Source of the DNA: Pyrenopolyporus hunteri
Lineage: Eukaryota > Ascomycota > Sordariomycetes > Xylariales > Hypoxylaceae
Direction of reading: 5' to 3'
DNA length: 64,000 bases
Assembly (NCBI GenBank): GCA_902806595.1
Contig: CADCXC010000004.1
Coordinates: 372,001-436,000 of the forward strand
Shown here: in pieces, positions 45,291-57,195 of the stretch
How the letters are laid out: each line of letters begins with the position of its first letter
How positions within the stretch are numbered: the first letter of the stretch is position 1
Notes under the pieces: model-generated
Told to the model about the DNA's origin: nothing
Databases searched by the model: none
The model's input: only the letters and a program-made list of their open reading frames with translations
Position numbers and translations under genes: made by a program

Positions 45291-46506
45291 GAGGTAAATG
45301 GAGAGAATATCAAAAGTAAGAAGGGCAAAAAAAGATAGGAGATGCGATTTTCTTATTTCCGGCTGTTTATCATCACTAAATCTGAACTGACGATATATAT
45401 GTATTGTCATTGTAAGACGGGGGAGATGGCGAAGAAATACAATTAAAAAAAATAGAAGTAAGAAGGCCCATACCCCTAAACCGGATTGTGAATAGGGTGT
45501 ATGTCGGTTGACTCTTCCCGACTTTGAAGAAGGCAAAAATAAATAAGTTAGCAGGACGTGAGAACGTGAGACCTAATCCTCGTCTTAGCGAATCAGAGCC
45601 TCTTCAGCCACGTTCCGGGCACTGAGCCGCAAGAGCGCGCGCGCGTGCCGTTTCATTGAGGCGCATTACGTGCCTGGCAAGCTCGGTACCTACCTACCTA
45701 GGCTCCCTTCCCCCTGTCTCCTTTTGACTTTCAAATGCTAGGACGGTATATGTACCGGCTGCAACGCAAAAAGGGTTAGGTGTCAAAGGGAAGTATGTAT
45801 GTACCGAGGTACCGAGGTAGGTATGATACATGTATATTATAGGTGGTAGGTGGTAACTTGTATATTACGATACGTCGATACACACAACATGAATCCTTTG
45901 GGCGCACGCACCTCCTACCTGGTATACATACCTACATGTACATATAATCCGTAGGTACACTGCATATGTGGCGCACGGGTGAAATGCGGTATGTACGATA
46001 TACGTGCACTAAAAAAGCCAATACCCCACTCGTGCTACTCCCCTAGAGGCTAATAATACCTAATTGAAGGTAGGACTCGACCTGTCCCAGGTGAAGCTAC
46101 TGCGTAGTAAACGACGTAGCTTCCAAAACTATGACGAAATAGCTCACCGCCCCAGGTTCTGCCTTATCGTACATGTATTTAGGTAGCGTATACCTATATA
46201 CACGTACCTAGGTAGGTATACATGGTACCTAAGTAAGTACCTACCTAATCGTTTTGATGCGGGTGGTTGAAAATCGAAATTGTTCCTATCCGCTTCTCTG
46301 GTTGGTCGGAATCTTCCCTCTTCCCTCCCCTCCCCTTTCAATCTTCCCGCTTCCCTCCTCAAACCCCCGCCACGCCCAACGCTTTTCGCTCGCATTTCTC
46401 TACCTATCTCCGACCTAGTCTAGAGGCTTTTTCTCTCCTTTCCAGTCTCCTTCGCTCTTGGCGCACATACATGCAAGCAAGTTCGGTTGGAGACAAGTTC
46501 GAACAT

Positions 46507-46539
46507 CCGTCCATCCATCCATCCATTCATTCATTCATG
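46507..46539. repeat. CCAT/ATTC microsatellite
   Basis: Four copies of CCAT followed by about three to four of ATTC. Confidence 0.8.
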
Positions 46540-46751
46540 GGACACCGAGTCGCTGCTGGGGGCCAAGGCATGTCGCCATGAGGGGCAGGAGAGGGATCCG
46601 GGTCTCTTGCATCTGCTTTTACCACCTCTGAGGATAGGAGAAAGAGAGAGAGAGAGACTTACATTCTTCAATTATTTGTCGCCGCATCCGCGTTGGCCTC
46701 TCTATCGGTACCCACCGGCGCACGCTGGGCGCAACTCCGAAATCGACGGTG

Positions 46752-46759
46752 TATATAAA
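46752..46759 (+). promoter_or_regulatory. TATA box of the amidotransferase gene
   Basis: TATATAAA about 240 bp upstream of the ATG, followed by a pyrimidine-rich leader as is common for well-expressed fungal genes. Confidence 0.55.
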
Positions 46760-46996
46760 GCCTAGCCTGGTTCTAAGTCCAGTCTGGCATACCCGATCGG
46801 TTCCCTAGCTCCCAGCTCCTCGGTCCACTTCATTGTCCCCTCTATTCCCCTGGCACTTGCGTTCTTGATAGTATCGAGCATACCTTTCTTGCTTGTCCCC
46901 TCGACCTACTTCCTCCCTAGTTACCTCGATTCGGAGCTCGATTATCCCCGGGCTCGAAGAGTGATATAAAAAGAAAGAAAGATCGAAAACATCACC

Positions 46997-47883
46997 ATGG
47001 GCTCTGAATATATCCCGCCGATCCGCCTCGCCATCCTCGAGGCCGATACCCCTGTCCCCGGCATCAAGGCTAAGTACGGGTCGTACGGCGGGGTCTTCAA
47101 GTACTTATTCGAACGGGCGTGCGCGTCCTGGAATCCTCCTCTGCCCCTCTCTGCCGTACTCAGCCTATCGTTCCACGATATTGTCAACGACCCTAACTCG
47201 TACCCGGATCCTGAGACCGTCGACGCCGTGCTCATCAGCGGATCTAAGTACTCCGCTTACGACAACGACGACTGGATCGTCCGGCTCGTCTCGTACACCC
47301 GCCGCTGCCTAGAGGGCGGCCGCGTCCGCGTCATCGGAGTCTGCTTCGGCCACCAGATCGTCGGCCGAGCCTTGGGTGCCGACGTCGGCAAGAATACTCG
47401 TGGTTGGGAGATCAGCGTTACCGAACACGAGCTCACTGACGAGGGCAAGAAGCTGTTCGGTCTTGAAAAGCTAGTCCGTCTACCCTCCTCCCTCCCTCTT
47501 TGATCCTTTCCATACCATCTATCTTTCTTCCTTGGGCACTATTGCCTTGAGTTGTGATGTAGTAAGTCAATTACTCACCTGTGTATTCCGTCTAGTCCAT
47601 CCACCAGATGCACCGCGATGCCGTATTCACGTTGCCGCCGGGCGCCGTAGCGCTAGCCCGTACCGATGTGTGCGCCATACAGGCTATGTATGTACCGCGG
47701 CGCTTGCTTACGGTACAGGGCCACCCCGAGTTCACTGACGATATGGTGCGCGAGATTCTCGAGATGCGCCGCTACGGCGGCATCCTCGGCGAGGAAATAT
47801 TCGAAGACGGCATGCGTCGTGTTTCCAATAAGCATGACGGTGTCGCTGTTGCCCGGGCCTTCCTGCGCTTCCTCCGTGAATAG
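46997..47883 (+). CDS. class I glutamine amidotransferase-like protein
   Basis: Stand-alone GATase-I (GMP-synthase-like) protein of about 254 residues; exons 46997-47473 and 47596-47883. Nucleophile in IGVCFGHQIVG (Cys 116), catalytic His and Glu in QGHPEF (about 202 and 204), and IHQMHRD, a segment common in this fungal group. It resembles the yeast YLR126C-type family, of uncertain role. The intron requires donor GTCCGT, which is unusual, but phase and both flanking motifs fit and reading through meets a stop after nine codons. ATG context CACCATGG is strong. Confidence 0.85.
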
Positions 47884-49049
47884 ACCCTAATATTCCTGCG
47901 TGGTAGTTTTGAAGTTTTGAAGTAGTAAATATGAATGACAAGAGGAAGAGATGGATATTAAGGGGGGGTCTAAAGTCGGATAGGAATTCGCGCACAACGT
48001 CGCAATAAGAGGAACAGAGACAGGACTCCCCCGAAGAGGATGTTGGTTGCACAAGGAGGATCATGCTTTGTTGCATTGGCCGAATATCGAGGCCAATCGG
48101 TTGGCTGCCGAGACACGGTACTTTTTCTCTTGAGCGTCATGTTTCACGATGCGATGACACATTGACGAAGGATGATTTAATCATGCTGCTGCTCGAGGCC
48201 GACTTCTGCGCAATTCCATGCTTTTGGAAGTCAGCCGAGCGGGACATGCAGGCGTTAGTTTAGCCTTTTCTCCTATGCCGAGTTATGAGAATATGAGAAG
48301 GATGAGGAGCATCACGTCGATTCCCGGTTCTTTCTACTGCGGTAGTTAGGTTAGGGGTAGTCTTCACTCAGAACCAGAATAAAATAGGTATCAGATGGAA
48401 AAGAAACTGCAACGCGCCATGTGTCCCACGGAGGGATAATAAATGAGTGAGACGGCATCACGTGTTGATTTGCTCTGCATCCAATGCCCGTCCGTCTCTT
48501 CATTACTTGAATTACCACCCATGGTATGACCCTTCAAATGCCCAGGCTTGCTCCTCCTCATAGGCAGCTCTCGTCGCATTGCCTAATGTAACGCAATGCT
48601 TATTTACATACGTACAACACATTATATGAACGCCGCCCAATGCTCTGCCATATTTTAGAATGCTCCCCGCCCCCCGTAACGCTGATGTGGGAAAATGAAA
48701 AAGTCTGCAAATAAAAAAAAAGCAATTGGAAGAGGAGCTTTTGTCCTCTCTCCTCTCCTCGCCTCGTCCACCCCCTCCCCCACTCCTCCAACCCAAAAAG
48801 TGAGGTGAGGTATACTTGAACCACACCCCCCAAGCGAAATCCGGGCACCGTGCCATGCATATATGCAAATGAATCTGATCGTGACCGTCATTGCCCCGTT
48901 GTAAATGCACCCACCGGTCTGACCTGACCTGACCTGATTTGACCCGACCTATTCCCAGTTCTGTACGTTATGTATGTGTGTTATGTCCGAATGTTTCGTC
49001 CCCGACCTTTGCTTTTACCCAATCCCGACGCCCGGTGCTCATGCCGACG
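47884..49049. other. spacer between amidotransferase and receptor genes
   Basis: Convergent 3' ends. Contains a pyrimidine/GC-rich stretch (48740-48800) and CTGAC pentamers at 48918-48950. No gene seen. Confidence 0.4.
48918..48950. repeat. CTGAC pentanucleotide repeat
   Basis: About six slightly diverged copies of CTGAC/GACCT. Confidence 0.75.
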
Positions 49050-51058
49050 TTATATGCGTGGTTGCTCATTATTCATTGTTCCCGCCCCCGCGTCCTGCGT
49101 TCTTCTTCCGCTATTACTGCTGCTACTGCTGCTGCTTCGGCCTAGGCGGGTAACGCTCGTCTCGGGGGTATCGTAATCCACGTCCAGCACGTCCCACCAC
49201 TCGCGCGGCGTAGCGTTGCTCTGGCGGCGCGGCCAGTGTCGCGATGGCCTCCCAGCGGCTGCCGCGGCTTCGTTGCTCAAGTTCTCCAAGTTCTCTTCCT
49301 GCTCGCGCCTGACGCGCGCCGCCGTCGCGTCCACGAACATCTCCTCGCGCGTCCGGCCCGTGCCCCGCTGCCGCCGGCTCATGGGCCTCCGGATCCGGAG
49401 CCGTAGCGCCAGCCCCTCCCAGAACCCGCCGCGCAGGTGCAGCCACGGCTTCTCCCAGGCGCTGAAGAAGCAGCAGTCCACGGCGGCTCCGATGCATAGG
49501 CTCGCGATGCTTACCACTTGCAGAGCTACGGGCTCCGACCTCTCCCCGGACGCCCGGTAGCTACCGTCGTACCGCAGCACGTGCGACACGAACGGCGCGA
49601 TCCACGTCAGCATGTAGATGGCTGGGTACACGAATAAGAGGCGCAGCTGCCGCTGCTGCTTGTCGCGGGACCGGCGCATCGACTCCTCCGTCTCCTCCTG
49701 AGGCAAGAACAGCGAGCTCGACGCGGTGCTCTGGCTCGAACCCTTGGATCGTGAGTGGTCCCGCCGCAGGGTGCCCACCACGCTGGAGACGGAGCTCCTT
49801 ATGCTGTGGGACCCGAACGACATCGAGTTCTTCCATCGGGAGTGACCACGGGTCGGTTGTTGCGAGGGGGAGCTCTGTGGGCTCTGGTGGGCGGGTGGAG
49901 GAGGGCGGATGGGTATTGTTGCTTCCGCGCCTGGCGACGACGAAGTCGGACTCATCAGGGCTGCGTGGCTGGCGCGTCTCGCTCGCGACTCGGCCGAGAC
50001 ACTGTTGGCGAAGTCGACAGGGTTCCACCTAACTACACTGCGTAACGATCGTTCAGGTCGGAATGGAGTAGAAGCACCCCCGCCGAAAGTCAAGCTACTG
50101 ATCGACGAGGCAACCGAATTTTGCCGATCTCTAGGGTCATCGTCCTTCGCTAAGCTGTCTCTTGCCGAGTCCACTAACCCGTTGTCGGTGAAAGGCGGTG
50201 TGGGTGGGACCTCTCCACTCTGATTGTGACGGTGATTGCGTCTGCGCGTCTGAGTGAGATGATCGCCGGGTACGGTGCTGGCACGTCTTTGATCTCTGCC
50301 GAAACGTCGAAGTCGGAAGGCTATATAGAGGTAAAGAGAGGTGTAAGTAACGATAATGACGCCAACGATGATATATCGCGGAATCCAGCTGAGAGCACTG
50401 AGGTACCAGGAAGGGTGAGCGGGCAGGTAGCACTGGGGACCGTTATCCTCAAAACGACCGCCAGTAATGGGCACGATTGCGGCTAGGATAATGGGGATGA
50501 TAGCCCAACAAGCGTACGCTATGCGTCTGTATGGGTAGAGGCCGGCTGCGCCACTGGAATTCTGGGGCTTGAGGATGAACAGGGCCGTGTGAATTGCGAT
50601 TAGAAGGACGGCGATGTCTGAAGCTTCGATGCTCATGGCAAGCAGGAAGCCCAAGACCTGACAGGAGGCCGAATCCGAATCGATAGGCTTGTTAGCAAAG
50701 AAAGCGAGCGGACAGACTACCAGCCAGAGAGCTTTCGTCATGTCGCTTTGGATGAGAAGCATTATCAAGCTAGAAGGAATTTTGTCAGCCCACCCCGACG
50801 CCATGCTACGAAGCAGGGCCAGGCCCAGTCAACTTACTCATGGCGGAAGCTCCTCCTCATCCTAACAAACCAGTAGAAGGCACACAGGGCCGCAAGTACG
50901 CTGATGGAGGCCGTGGTGAGAGAAATCGACATGAGGGCAATGACCTCGGAATCGCTGAAGTGTGAATGAGTAATCGGGTCGCGTTTCGTAAAAAGGCTAT
51001 AGGATGCGAGGGATTCAGTAAGGGATGCTGTGTCCGGTGGCCATATTATGGGAGCCAT
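49050..51058 (-). CDS. G-protein-coupled receptor of the Git3/Gpr1 (nutrient-sensing) class
   Basis: Plasma-membrane receptor of the fungal carbon/nutrient-sensing class (S. pombe Git3, S. cerevisiae Gpr1, N. crassa GPR-4). Exons 51058-50838 and 50769-49050 give 646 residues. TM1 begins VIALMSISLTTASISVLAAL; TM2-TM5 follow, including CQVLGFLLAMSIEASDIAVL and a TM5 ending YLYIAFRLRRFG. A Ser/Arg/Pro-rich intracellular loop of about 220 residues separates them from the Gpr1-type C-terminal part, RQLRLLFVYPAIYMLTWIAPF (TM6) and VVSIASLCIGAAVDCCFFS (TM7). The Ser/Arg-rich tail has a poly-Ser run near its end. The longer in-frame start is GTG, so the ATG at 51058 is preferred. Ligand unknown; coupling to a cAMP-pathway G-alpha is inferred from the class. 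Confidence 0.87.
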
Positions 51059-51582
51059 CTCTGCTGATATGGCCACAATGAAGGCTCTAAGAGTAATTGA
51101 AGCAATGGAGAGTCTGTCATGCTTCCAGCGAAGATTTCATTTTGGTCGAATACCGCGTTTCATGTCTGCAGCTTTTTTTCCCCTTCCCTCTTTTTTTCTT
51201 TTCTTTCCTTTTCCCCTGATGTGTTGTGAATGAGCTGAGCTGGTGTGAGTCGGCGGTTATTGGGTAGAAGGGCGGAGGTAGCCGAAGGTGAAGAGAGAGA
51301 AAACAGCGATGACACAAAACTGTAGAAGTCCTATATTTGTCTCGTTCTATGAGTATAGAAAGAGAGCAGGAGATATAGAAAATCTAAAATTATTCAAAGT
51401 GCATGTAAAAGCACATGTAAGTTAAGTCGGCAAGTCGTGTTGTTTAGTCGCCTTTGGCGTCTAAGGGGAAGAAGACGGGCGAAGAAAAAGTTCAAGTCGA
51501 CATTAAACTGACATAGACTCCACGAAGCGCCGGACTGTGGGGATGCAACTCATGTATACCACCTACATTAGGTACCTAGCTA

Positions 51583-51632
51583 CCCAGGTAGCCAGGTAGC
51601 CAGGTAGCCAGGTAACTATGTAGCGAGGTAGC
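51583..51632. repeat. AGGTAGCC tandem repeat
   Basis: About four good and two decayed 8-bp units, related to the TAGGTACCTA word found across the spacers. Confidence 0.75.
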
Positions 51633-52471
51633 TACACGTACATGGTAGCTGCACCGGGGTTAGAGGTAGAGGGTAGTGTACCTAATGTAGAAGGGCACAG
51701 GAGCTAAACTTAGAGAATCATGCCGCACGGTTGAATTCGAATTGAAATGAAAGAGGTAAAATATGTCAATATGCCAATAATCGCTTCTGTATCCGGTAAT
51801 TTGGTGGCAATCACAAGCCCGCGGCCCCTATGAGACGTAGGAATGTAGTAATCAACTACGGCAACATGCCGGTGCAAGCAGCAATACCTGAATAAGGGAA
51901 TAAGGCTGTAAGGATAATGGGATTGGATTGTGTGGGATAAAGGGGGGAGATGTAGCGAAGTCAAAGGGGGGGAAAAACATGAAGGGCGGATAGGTACAGC
52001 ATCTTCGACCATTATTTTAGCGTTGGCGGTCTGTTTTCGTGGCGGTGAAGAGCAAAAAAAGAGGCAGAGAGGTCGGTTTACTTTACTATGGTAGGTATCG
52101 GTGTAAGAGTTTGTACTGTACATTTGCAGTACATTAGGAGGGGTTCTGTAGGGGACATGAGGGTTTATTTTCCAGGGGCCTAAACCTCTAAGGCGTTGTA
52201 TATATTGCTAGTTCGCGCCTATCACCTACAACCGATATACCGTATACGGTACCACGAGTGTACAGGTACATGCACCCTCGCGCATCCTCGAGTGCTAAAT
52301 CAAGTACCTAACCCAATGAGATCACCAGCCCTAAAACCTTGAACAAGTGATGAGACCCTAGTGACGCTACAAGCCTGCAATAGAGCCAAGCAGGAAGCAG
52401 CAGGCGACGATTATTGTTATTTTTTCTCTTAGTACGGTACTAGGTATTCTTCTTTTCCTTCACATCTCTCT

Positions 52472-52587
52472 TCTCTTCCTCTTCCTCTTCCTCTTCCTCT
52501 TCCTCTTCCTCTTCCTCTTCCTCTTCCTCTTCCTCTTCCTCTTCCTCTTCCTCTTCCTCTTCCTCTTCCTCTTCCTCTTCCTCTTCC
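52472..52587. repeat. (TCTTCC)n hexanucleotide tract
   Basis: About 19 near-perfect copies of CTTCCT in 115 bp; pure pyrimidine on the plus strand. A frame across it encodes only Lys-Arg repeats and is artefactual. Confidence 0.95.
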
Positions 52588-54932
52588 CATTCTTCATTAT
52601 TTTGTCCCTTAGCGCGTTAAGTACAATACCTTCTCCACAATAGGCACCTACTGCGTATCCCATCCCATTAACAGCTCCATTAACGCTCCCCGTAACATCC
52701 CCCATGCACTAACGGCCACCCCCCCATAAATCTCCCCCTCGTAAGATCTTCCCTCCCCCTCCTCTCCGCTTTCGTCATCACCTCAACCACGTAGCAAAGT
52801 GGCCGTACACACACACCACATCTAGTAAAAAGTAGGCGCATGCAAGCGAGATCCGGTGACCGTCGTCCTGGGACAAATTCCAAATCTGCTGACCCCCACA
52901 GGATTCAAATTCATTATAATTATTTTCCCTTTTCCACTCTTTCGCACCTCTTCCCCGTCATCCGTATGTCCTTGAGGTCTTTGAGTAGAGGAACAAAAAG
53001 AAAATATCCGACACGGATCTGCCATCACCTGCAGGTTGACCTGGATTTCTGTTGGCTACTCGATGCACCTGAGTTTAAAAGACGGGGACGGAGATGCCCG
53101 CTGCGATGCCACTTCACCGTGCCCATCGACCCGTAGAGCGGAGATGGCCTGCATGATTCCAATGCTCCTATGGCCCTCTTCACAAATAAGTCCTTTGCAT
53201 GTTTTAATCCCGAAGGCGGAGCCTCAAACCTATCATCCTACCTACCCATCGAAACCTGGGAGCCCCGATCTGAGCTGCTTTTTCGACTGACAGGTTCAAA
53301 ACCAAACACAATGTGGCAGAGTTCGGAAGGGATTGGGTCAACACCAGAACCACCGCCATACGGTCGATTTCGGGTCATCGCAACCGGGTTATCGCAACAA
53401 AACTCCGGGTCTAGTTTGTACCTATAAAGGATCCTCGATCCCCCCGATGATGGTGTTACAGCCCCATCTACAGCCCGAGACAACCAACACCAGTCTCGTC
53501 TGCTCATTTGCACTCTCTATCATCATAGAGGTCAGATCGAGTCAGTAGCCTTACATGATTCCATGATCCCATGGGATAGGCACAATAGGACTCATACGTG
53601 TATGTTCTTATTGGCAATCTCAGGTGGGTACAATTTATGCGAACGCGTAGCAGCTTTCGTAGGACACTTAGCTCCGAGAGCCCTCGGCCCCCCCGCCAGA
53701 ATCACGAGTCAATTTCTTCCTATAACACCGACTTATAGTTTGCGTTAAAGGATTTATACCGGTACTCCTTTGACCCTTAATTCAAATTTGCACCAACAGA
53801 ACGTAAGGAAAAGAGGCAATACAGTCTTCGGCCAGCCAGAAGTTCAGAGTGGAATAAATGTTTTAGGAGAATGCGCCCTCAGCACTGTGATAGGCTGTGA
53901 GGATCGGGTACCATGTTTTGCGCTCTGGCCCTTACATCCAACCGTACCTAGGCAAGGACCTTATTAATTAGCAAGCGGCTATGAGTAGGTACACTCCCCG
54001 CTAGGAATCACGGTCTTAAGCGCGCCATGCATCAACTGCCGAATCGAGATCATTGTTGTTGTCCTCGCTACCAGGTTCACCCTGCATTAGTAGGCTGATC
54101 GCAGGATCTAGTCTACATGCAATACATACAATGTAGAAGACGGCGTAAGGTTGACGCGAACGTCCTAACTCCAACTCCCGCTAGGTTGGCTTGGGCTGCT
54201 CGACAATGAGCCCTAACGGCGGAATAATAGCTCGATAAATAGCTCGCGTCGTTGCGCGGGGAAAGATTCGTCTTCCCAGGCGGCTACATCCTCCGACCCC
54301 ATCCGATCCGATCGGGCCGCGAAGCCCTTGTATCTTAGTTAAGCTTCGTCCAACGTTGTCAAGATCATCCCAACGAGCACAGCAGCCTCTTCGCTATCGC
54401 GGTCAACGTAAACCAAGGCAACCCTTACCCAGACCCATAGCCATAGTAAATCAAGACTCCCGACGGAAAGGACGCGAACGTGTGCGACCCGAGCGGCTTC
54501 GCTAAAGGGAATAAATAGTATAGGCATTGCCCGCAGCATCGTATCCTCACGTCTGTGTATTAGGTAGGTAGTTAGGCTGTATGAGGCACTAGAATAGTAT
54601 ATCCGATATCCACAACGGCGTCTTCTAGCGCACGACCTTAACACCACAAGCTAGCCCTGTGCTACCTATGAGGTCAAAGTCGTCCACAAGACACGAAGGG
54701 AGTCGCGGGCGCGTTGGTCGTGATACGGTGTCCGCAATCTAATTATCAGGCCATTGTGTGGTTAGCTCGGTAATTTAATAACGCACCAACAAGAACCCAA
54801 CGGAAGATTTTAACGTCATCGGGAGGCATTAGTCTCCCAGTAGTTTCGTCTTTACGATCTGATACGCATGATACTCCCGGAATAGATATATATCCTCTAC
54901 CTTATTGCTACGTAAGGTTATATACATGGGTA

Positions 54933-54996
54933 CCATACATCACGTGACAATGGGATACACCCCCATCGGGACATCCTTTTTCCACTAAAACTCACC
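54933..54996 (+). repeat. left terminal inverted repeat
   Basis: Begins CCATACATCACGTGAC and ends ACTAAAACTCACC. It pairs with 57132-57195 in reverse complement with 56 of 64 identities. Confidence 0.88.
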
Positions 54997-57131
54997 TTCT
55001 TTATATTTATCGCTACGCGTTGATTTTTACTATTTTTGAAAATTATTTTTTAATTTTAATAAATTAATATCCGTTTTTTCGAATATTATTATTTTAAAAA
55101 ATTATTAAACGTTTTTTATAAATATTTTACGCGTTAAATTAAAAGCGAAAAAAATATATTAATAATTATAAATTTTTCCGTAAATTCGAATTAATTTAAT
55201 AATTTTATATTTATTATAACTTTTTATAATAAAAAAAATATAATTAATGTTATTTTAAACGTTATCGACGGCAGTTTATTTATTCGAAAAATTATCGAAA
55301 AATATAATATATTACGTTCGATTTTTTATATTTATATCTACGGTCGATTAATTAAAAAAAAAACGTATTATTTTTAAAAATTTACGATAACTTAAAAAGC
55401 GATTTTTACGTAATAAATAATACGTTAAAATTAATTAAAATACGCTTTTAATTATATTATTATACGTTTTATAATTAAAAAATATACGATTATTAATAAT
55501 CGCGGCGATTTTATAAATAAAAATTAAATTAAAAGTTTTATACGGTAAAATTTTTCGATTAAAATTAAAATCGACCGTAAAATAAAAGTTAAAAAATTTA
55601 ATATTTTTATATTTAAAATTATATATTAATATTTTAATATTAAAAAATTATTTAAAAATATAACGTCGTATTTATTTTTTAATATTAATAAAAATAAATT
55701 TATAATCGATTATAATAAATTATTCGAATTTTTTATTATTTTTAATATAATTTAATTAATTTAAGTTTTAAAAATTAATAAATTAATATTAAATAATTTT
55801 AATAATTTTAAATCGATTTTAAAATTTTTATAAAATAAATTTTAAATAAATTTTATAAAATATATAAATATCGTCGAATTAATATTCGATTTTACGATTA
55901 TATTTAAAAGAAAATACTTATAAAATAATTAATTTTTAAATAAATTTAAAAATTATTTTTTCTAAAAATTTATTTATTTTAAAAAAAATTAAACGAATAA
56001 TAAAATAATTATATAATAATTAAAAAATATATTTATTTTATAAATCGATTTATTATTAAAAAATTTTTTTAAAAAGTATTTATTTATATTAAATAATTAT
56101 AAAAATTATATATTAATAAATTTTTTAAATTTTTTATTTTTTAAAAATTATTACGTATTTTTACGATTTTTTTACGATTTTTTATAAAGGCGTTTTATTT
56201 ACGTAATTATAAAATAAATTTATAACGATATATTATTTTAATAATATCGAATTTTATTTTTTATCGATATATATATTTTATAAGTTATAATTATTTAATA
56301 ATAAAATTTTTAATATTTTAAAAATTATATATTAAAAAAAATTAAAAAAATTAATTTTTTTAATAAATTTAACGCTTATTAATAAAATACGATTTATTTA
56401 ATATTACGATAAAATTAAAAAAATCGTATTTACGTAAAAAAATATATTAATAAACTTTAAAATAATCGAAAATTATTTTATTAATTAAATTAAAGTTTTT
56501 ATTTATTTAAAAATTTATTTTAATAAAAATAAAAGTAAAAATAATTATTTCGAAAAACGTAAAAACGATAAATTAATTAAATTTTTAAAATTATTAAATA
56601 TAATATAATAAATTAAAAAATACGATAAAAATAAATTTTCGATAATTTAATTAATTATAAAAAATATCTTTTAAATTTTTATTAATATTAAATTAAAGAT
56701 ATTTTTACGTAATATATATGTAAATACCTTCGAACATTAAATGCGAAATATAAAATCTTCGAAATATCGAAAAATTTTTAATTCGAATTAAAAGTTTATA
56801 AATTTAAAAAAAATATACGAAAAATTAAAAAAAAAATTTAAAACTTTTTACAACTTTTATAATTTTAAATACAATTTTAAAACCGGTTTTAAAAGTTATT
56901 TTAAATGAAATAATCGTAGATTATAACGTGGCATTTAAAATAAAATTTAACGAAATTAATAAAAATAAAACTAAAAAAATCGAAGTAATTTTTTTATATT
57001 TTAAAACTTAATTTAAACGAATAATTAAATTATCGACTAAATATATTAAATAAACTTTCGAAGTTTTTTAAATTAAAGATAAATTTATAATTTTACGAAT
57101 TTTATTTAATTAATTATAAGTTTTTTAATTC

Positions 57132-57195
57132 GGTGAGTTTTAGTAGGAGAAGGGTGTCCCGGTGGGGGTGTGTCCCGTTGTCACGTGATGCATGG
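57132..57195 (-). repeat. right terminal inverted repeat
   Basis: Reverse complement begins CCATGCATCACGTGAC and ends ACTAAAACTCACC. It carries C (or G) at most sites where the left copy has T (or A), so it is the less mutated end. Confidence 0.88.

Larger units (their letters stand above)
42085..46996. other. 4.9-kb gene-poor region with simple repeats
   Basis: The longest stretch here without a supported gene apart from repeats. Contains TAGGTACCTA-type words (43297-43310, about 45689-45702, 45803-45826, 46186-46250), a GC/GA/CA compound microsatellite, a GC run, and a CATC/CATT microsatellite. The last 250 bp are pyrimidine-rich leader of the amidotransferase gene with a TATA box. Frames at 44610-45536 are open but have no known content. 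Confidence 0.4.
51059..54932. other. 3.9-kb spacer with tandem repeats
   Basis: Receptor promoter on the left (pyrimidine-rich, 51170-51220), then a gene-free stretch containing AGGTAGCC repeats, a TCTTCC tract and a run of short frames with no recognised domain (53000-54650). It ends at the inverted-repeat element. Confidence 0.4.
54933..57195. mobile_element. inverted-repeat DNA transposon destroyed by RIP (Tc1/mariner-like)
   Basis: A 2263-bp element with 64-bp terminal inverted repeats (54933-54996 and 57132-57195) that differ at 8 sites, all transitions. TA dinucleotides at 54931-54932 and 57196-57197 fit a TA target duplication. The size and TA duplication suggest a Tc1/mariner (pogo/Fot1-type) element. 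The interior (about 55.0-57.1 kb) is saturated AT: nearly no CA or TG dinucleotides, with surviving C mostly in CG, the expected residue of RIP (CpA to TpA on both strands). No open reading frame remains, so the transposase class cannot be confirmed. A slightly less burned patch lies at about 56.7-56.95 kb. Confidence 0.82.

Noticed and set aside
45141..45536. 131-codon minus-strand ORF with a hydrophobic stretch
   Set aside because: It begins with TTG rather than ATG and crosses the compound dinucleotide repeat; no family resemblance.
49123..50045. Several long antisense or alternative-frame ORFs over the receptor gene
   Set aside because: They are shadows of the GC-rich receptor exon, which has clear transmembrane segments.
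52460..52705. Lys-Arg repeat ORF
   Set aside because: Produced only by the TCTTCC hexanucleotide tract.
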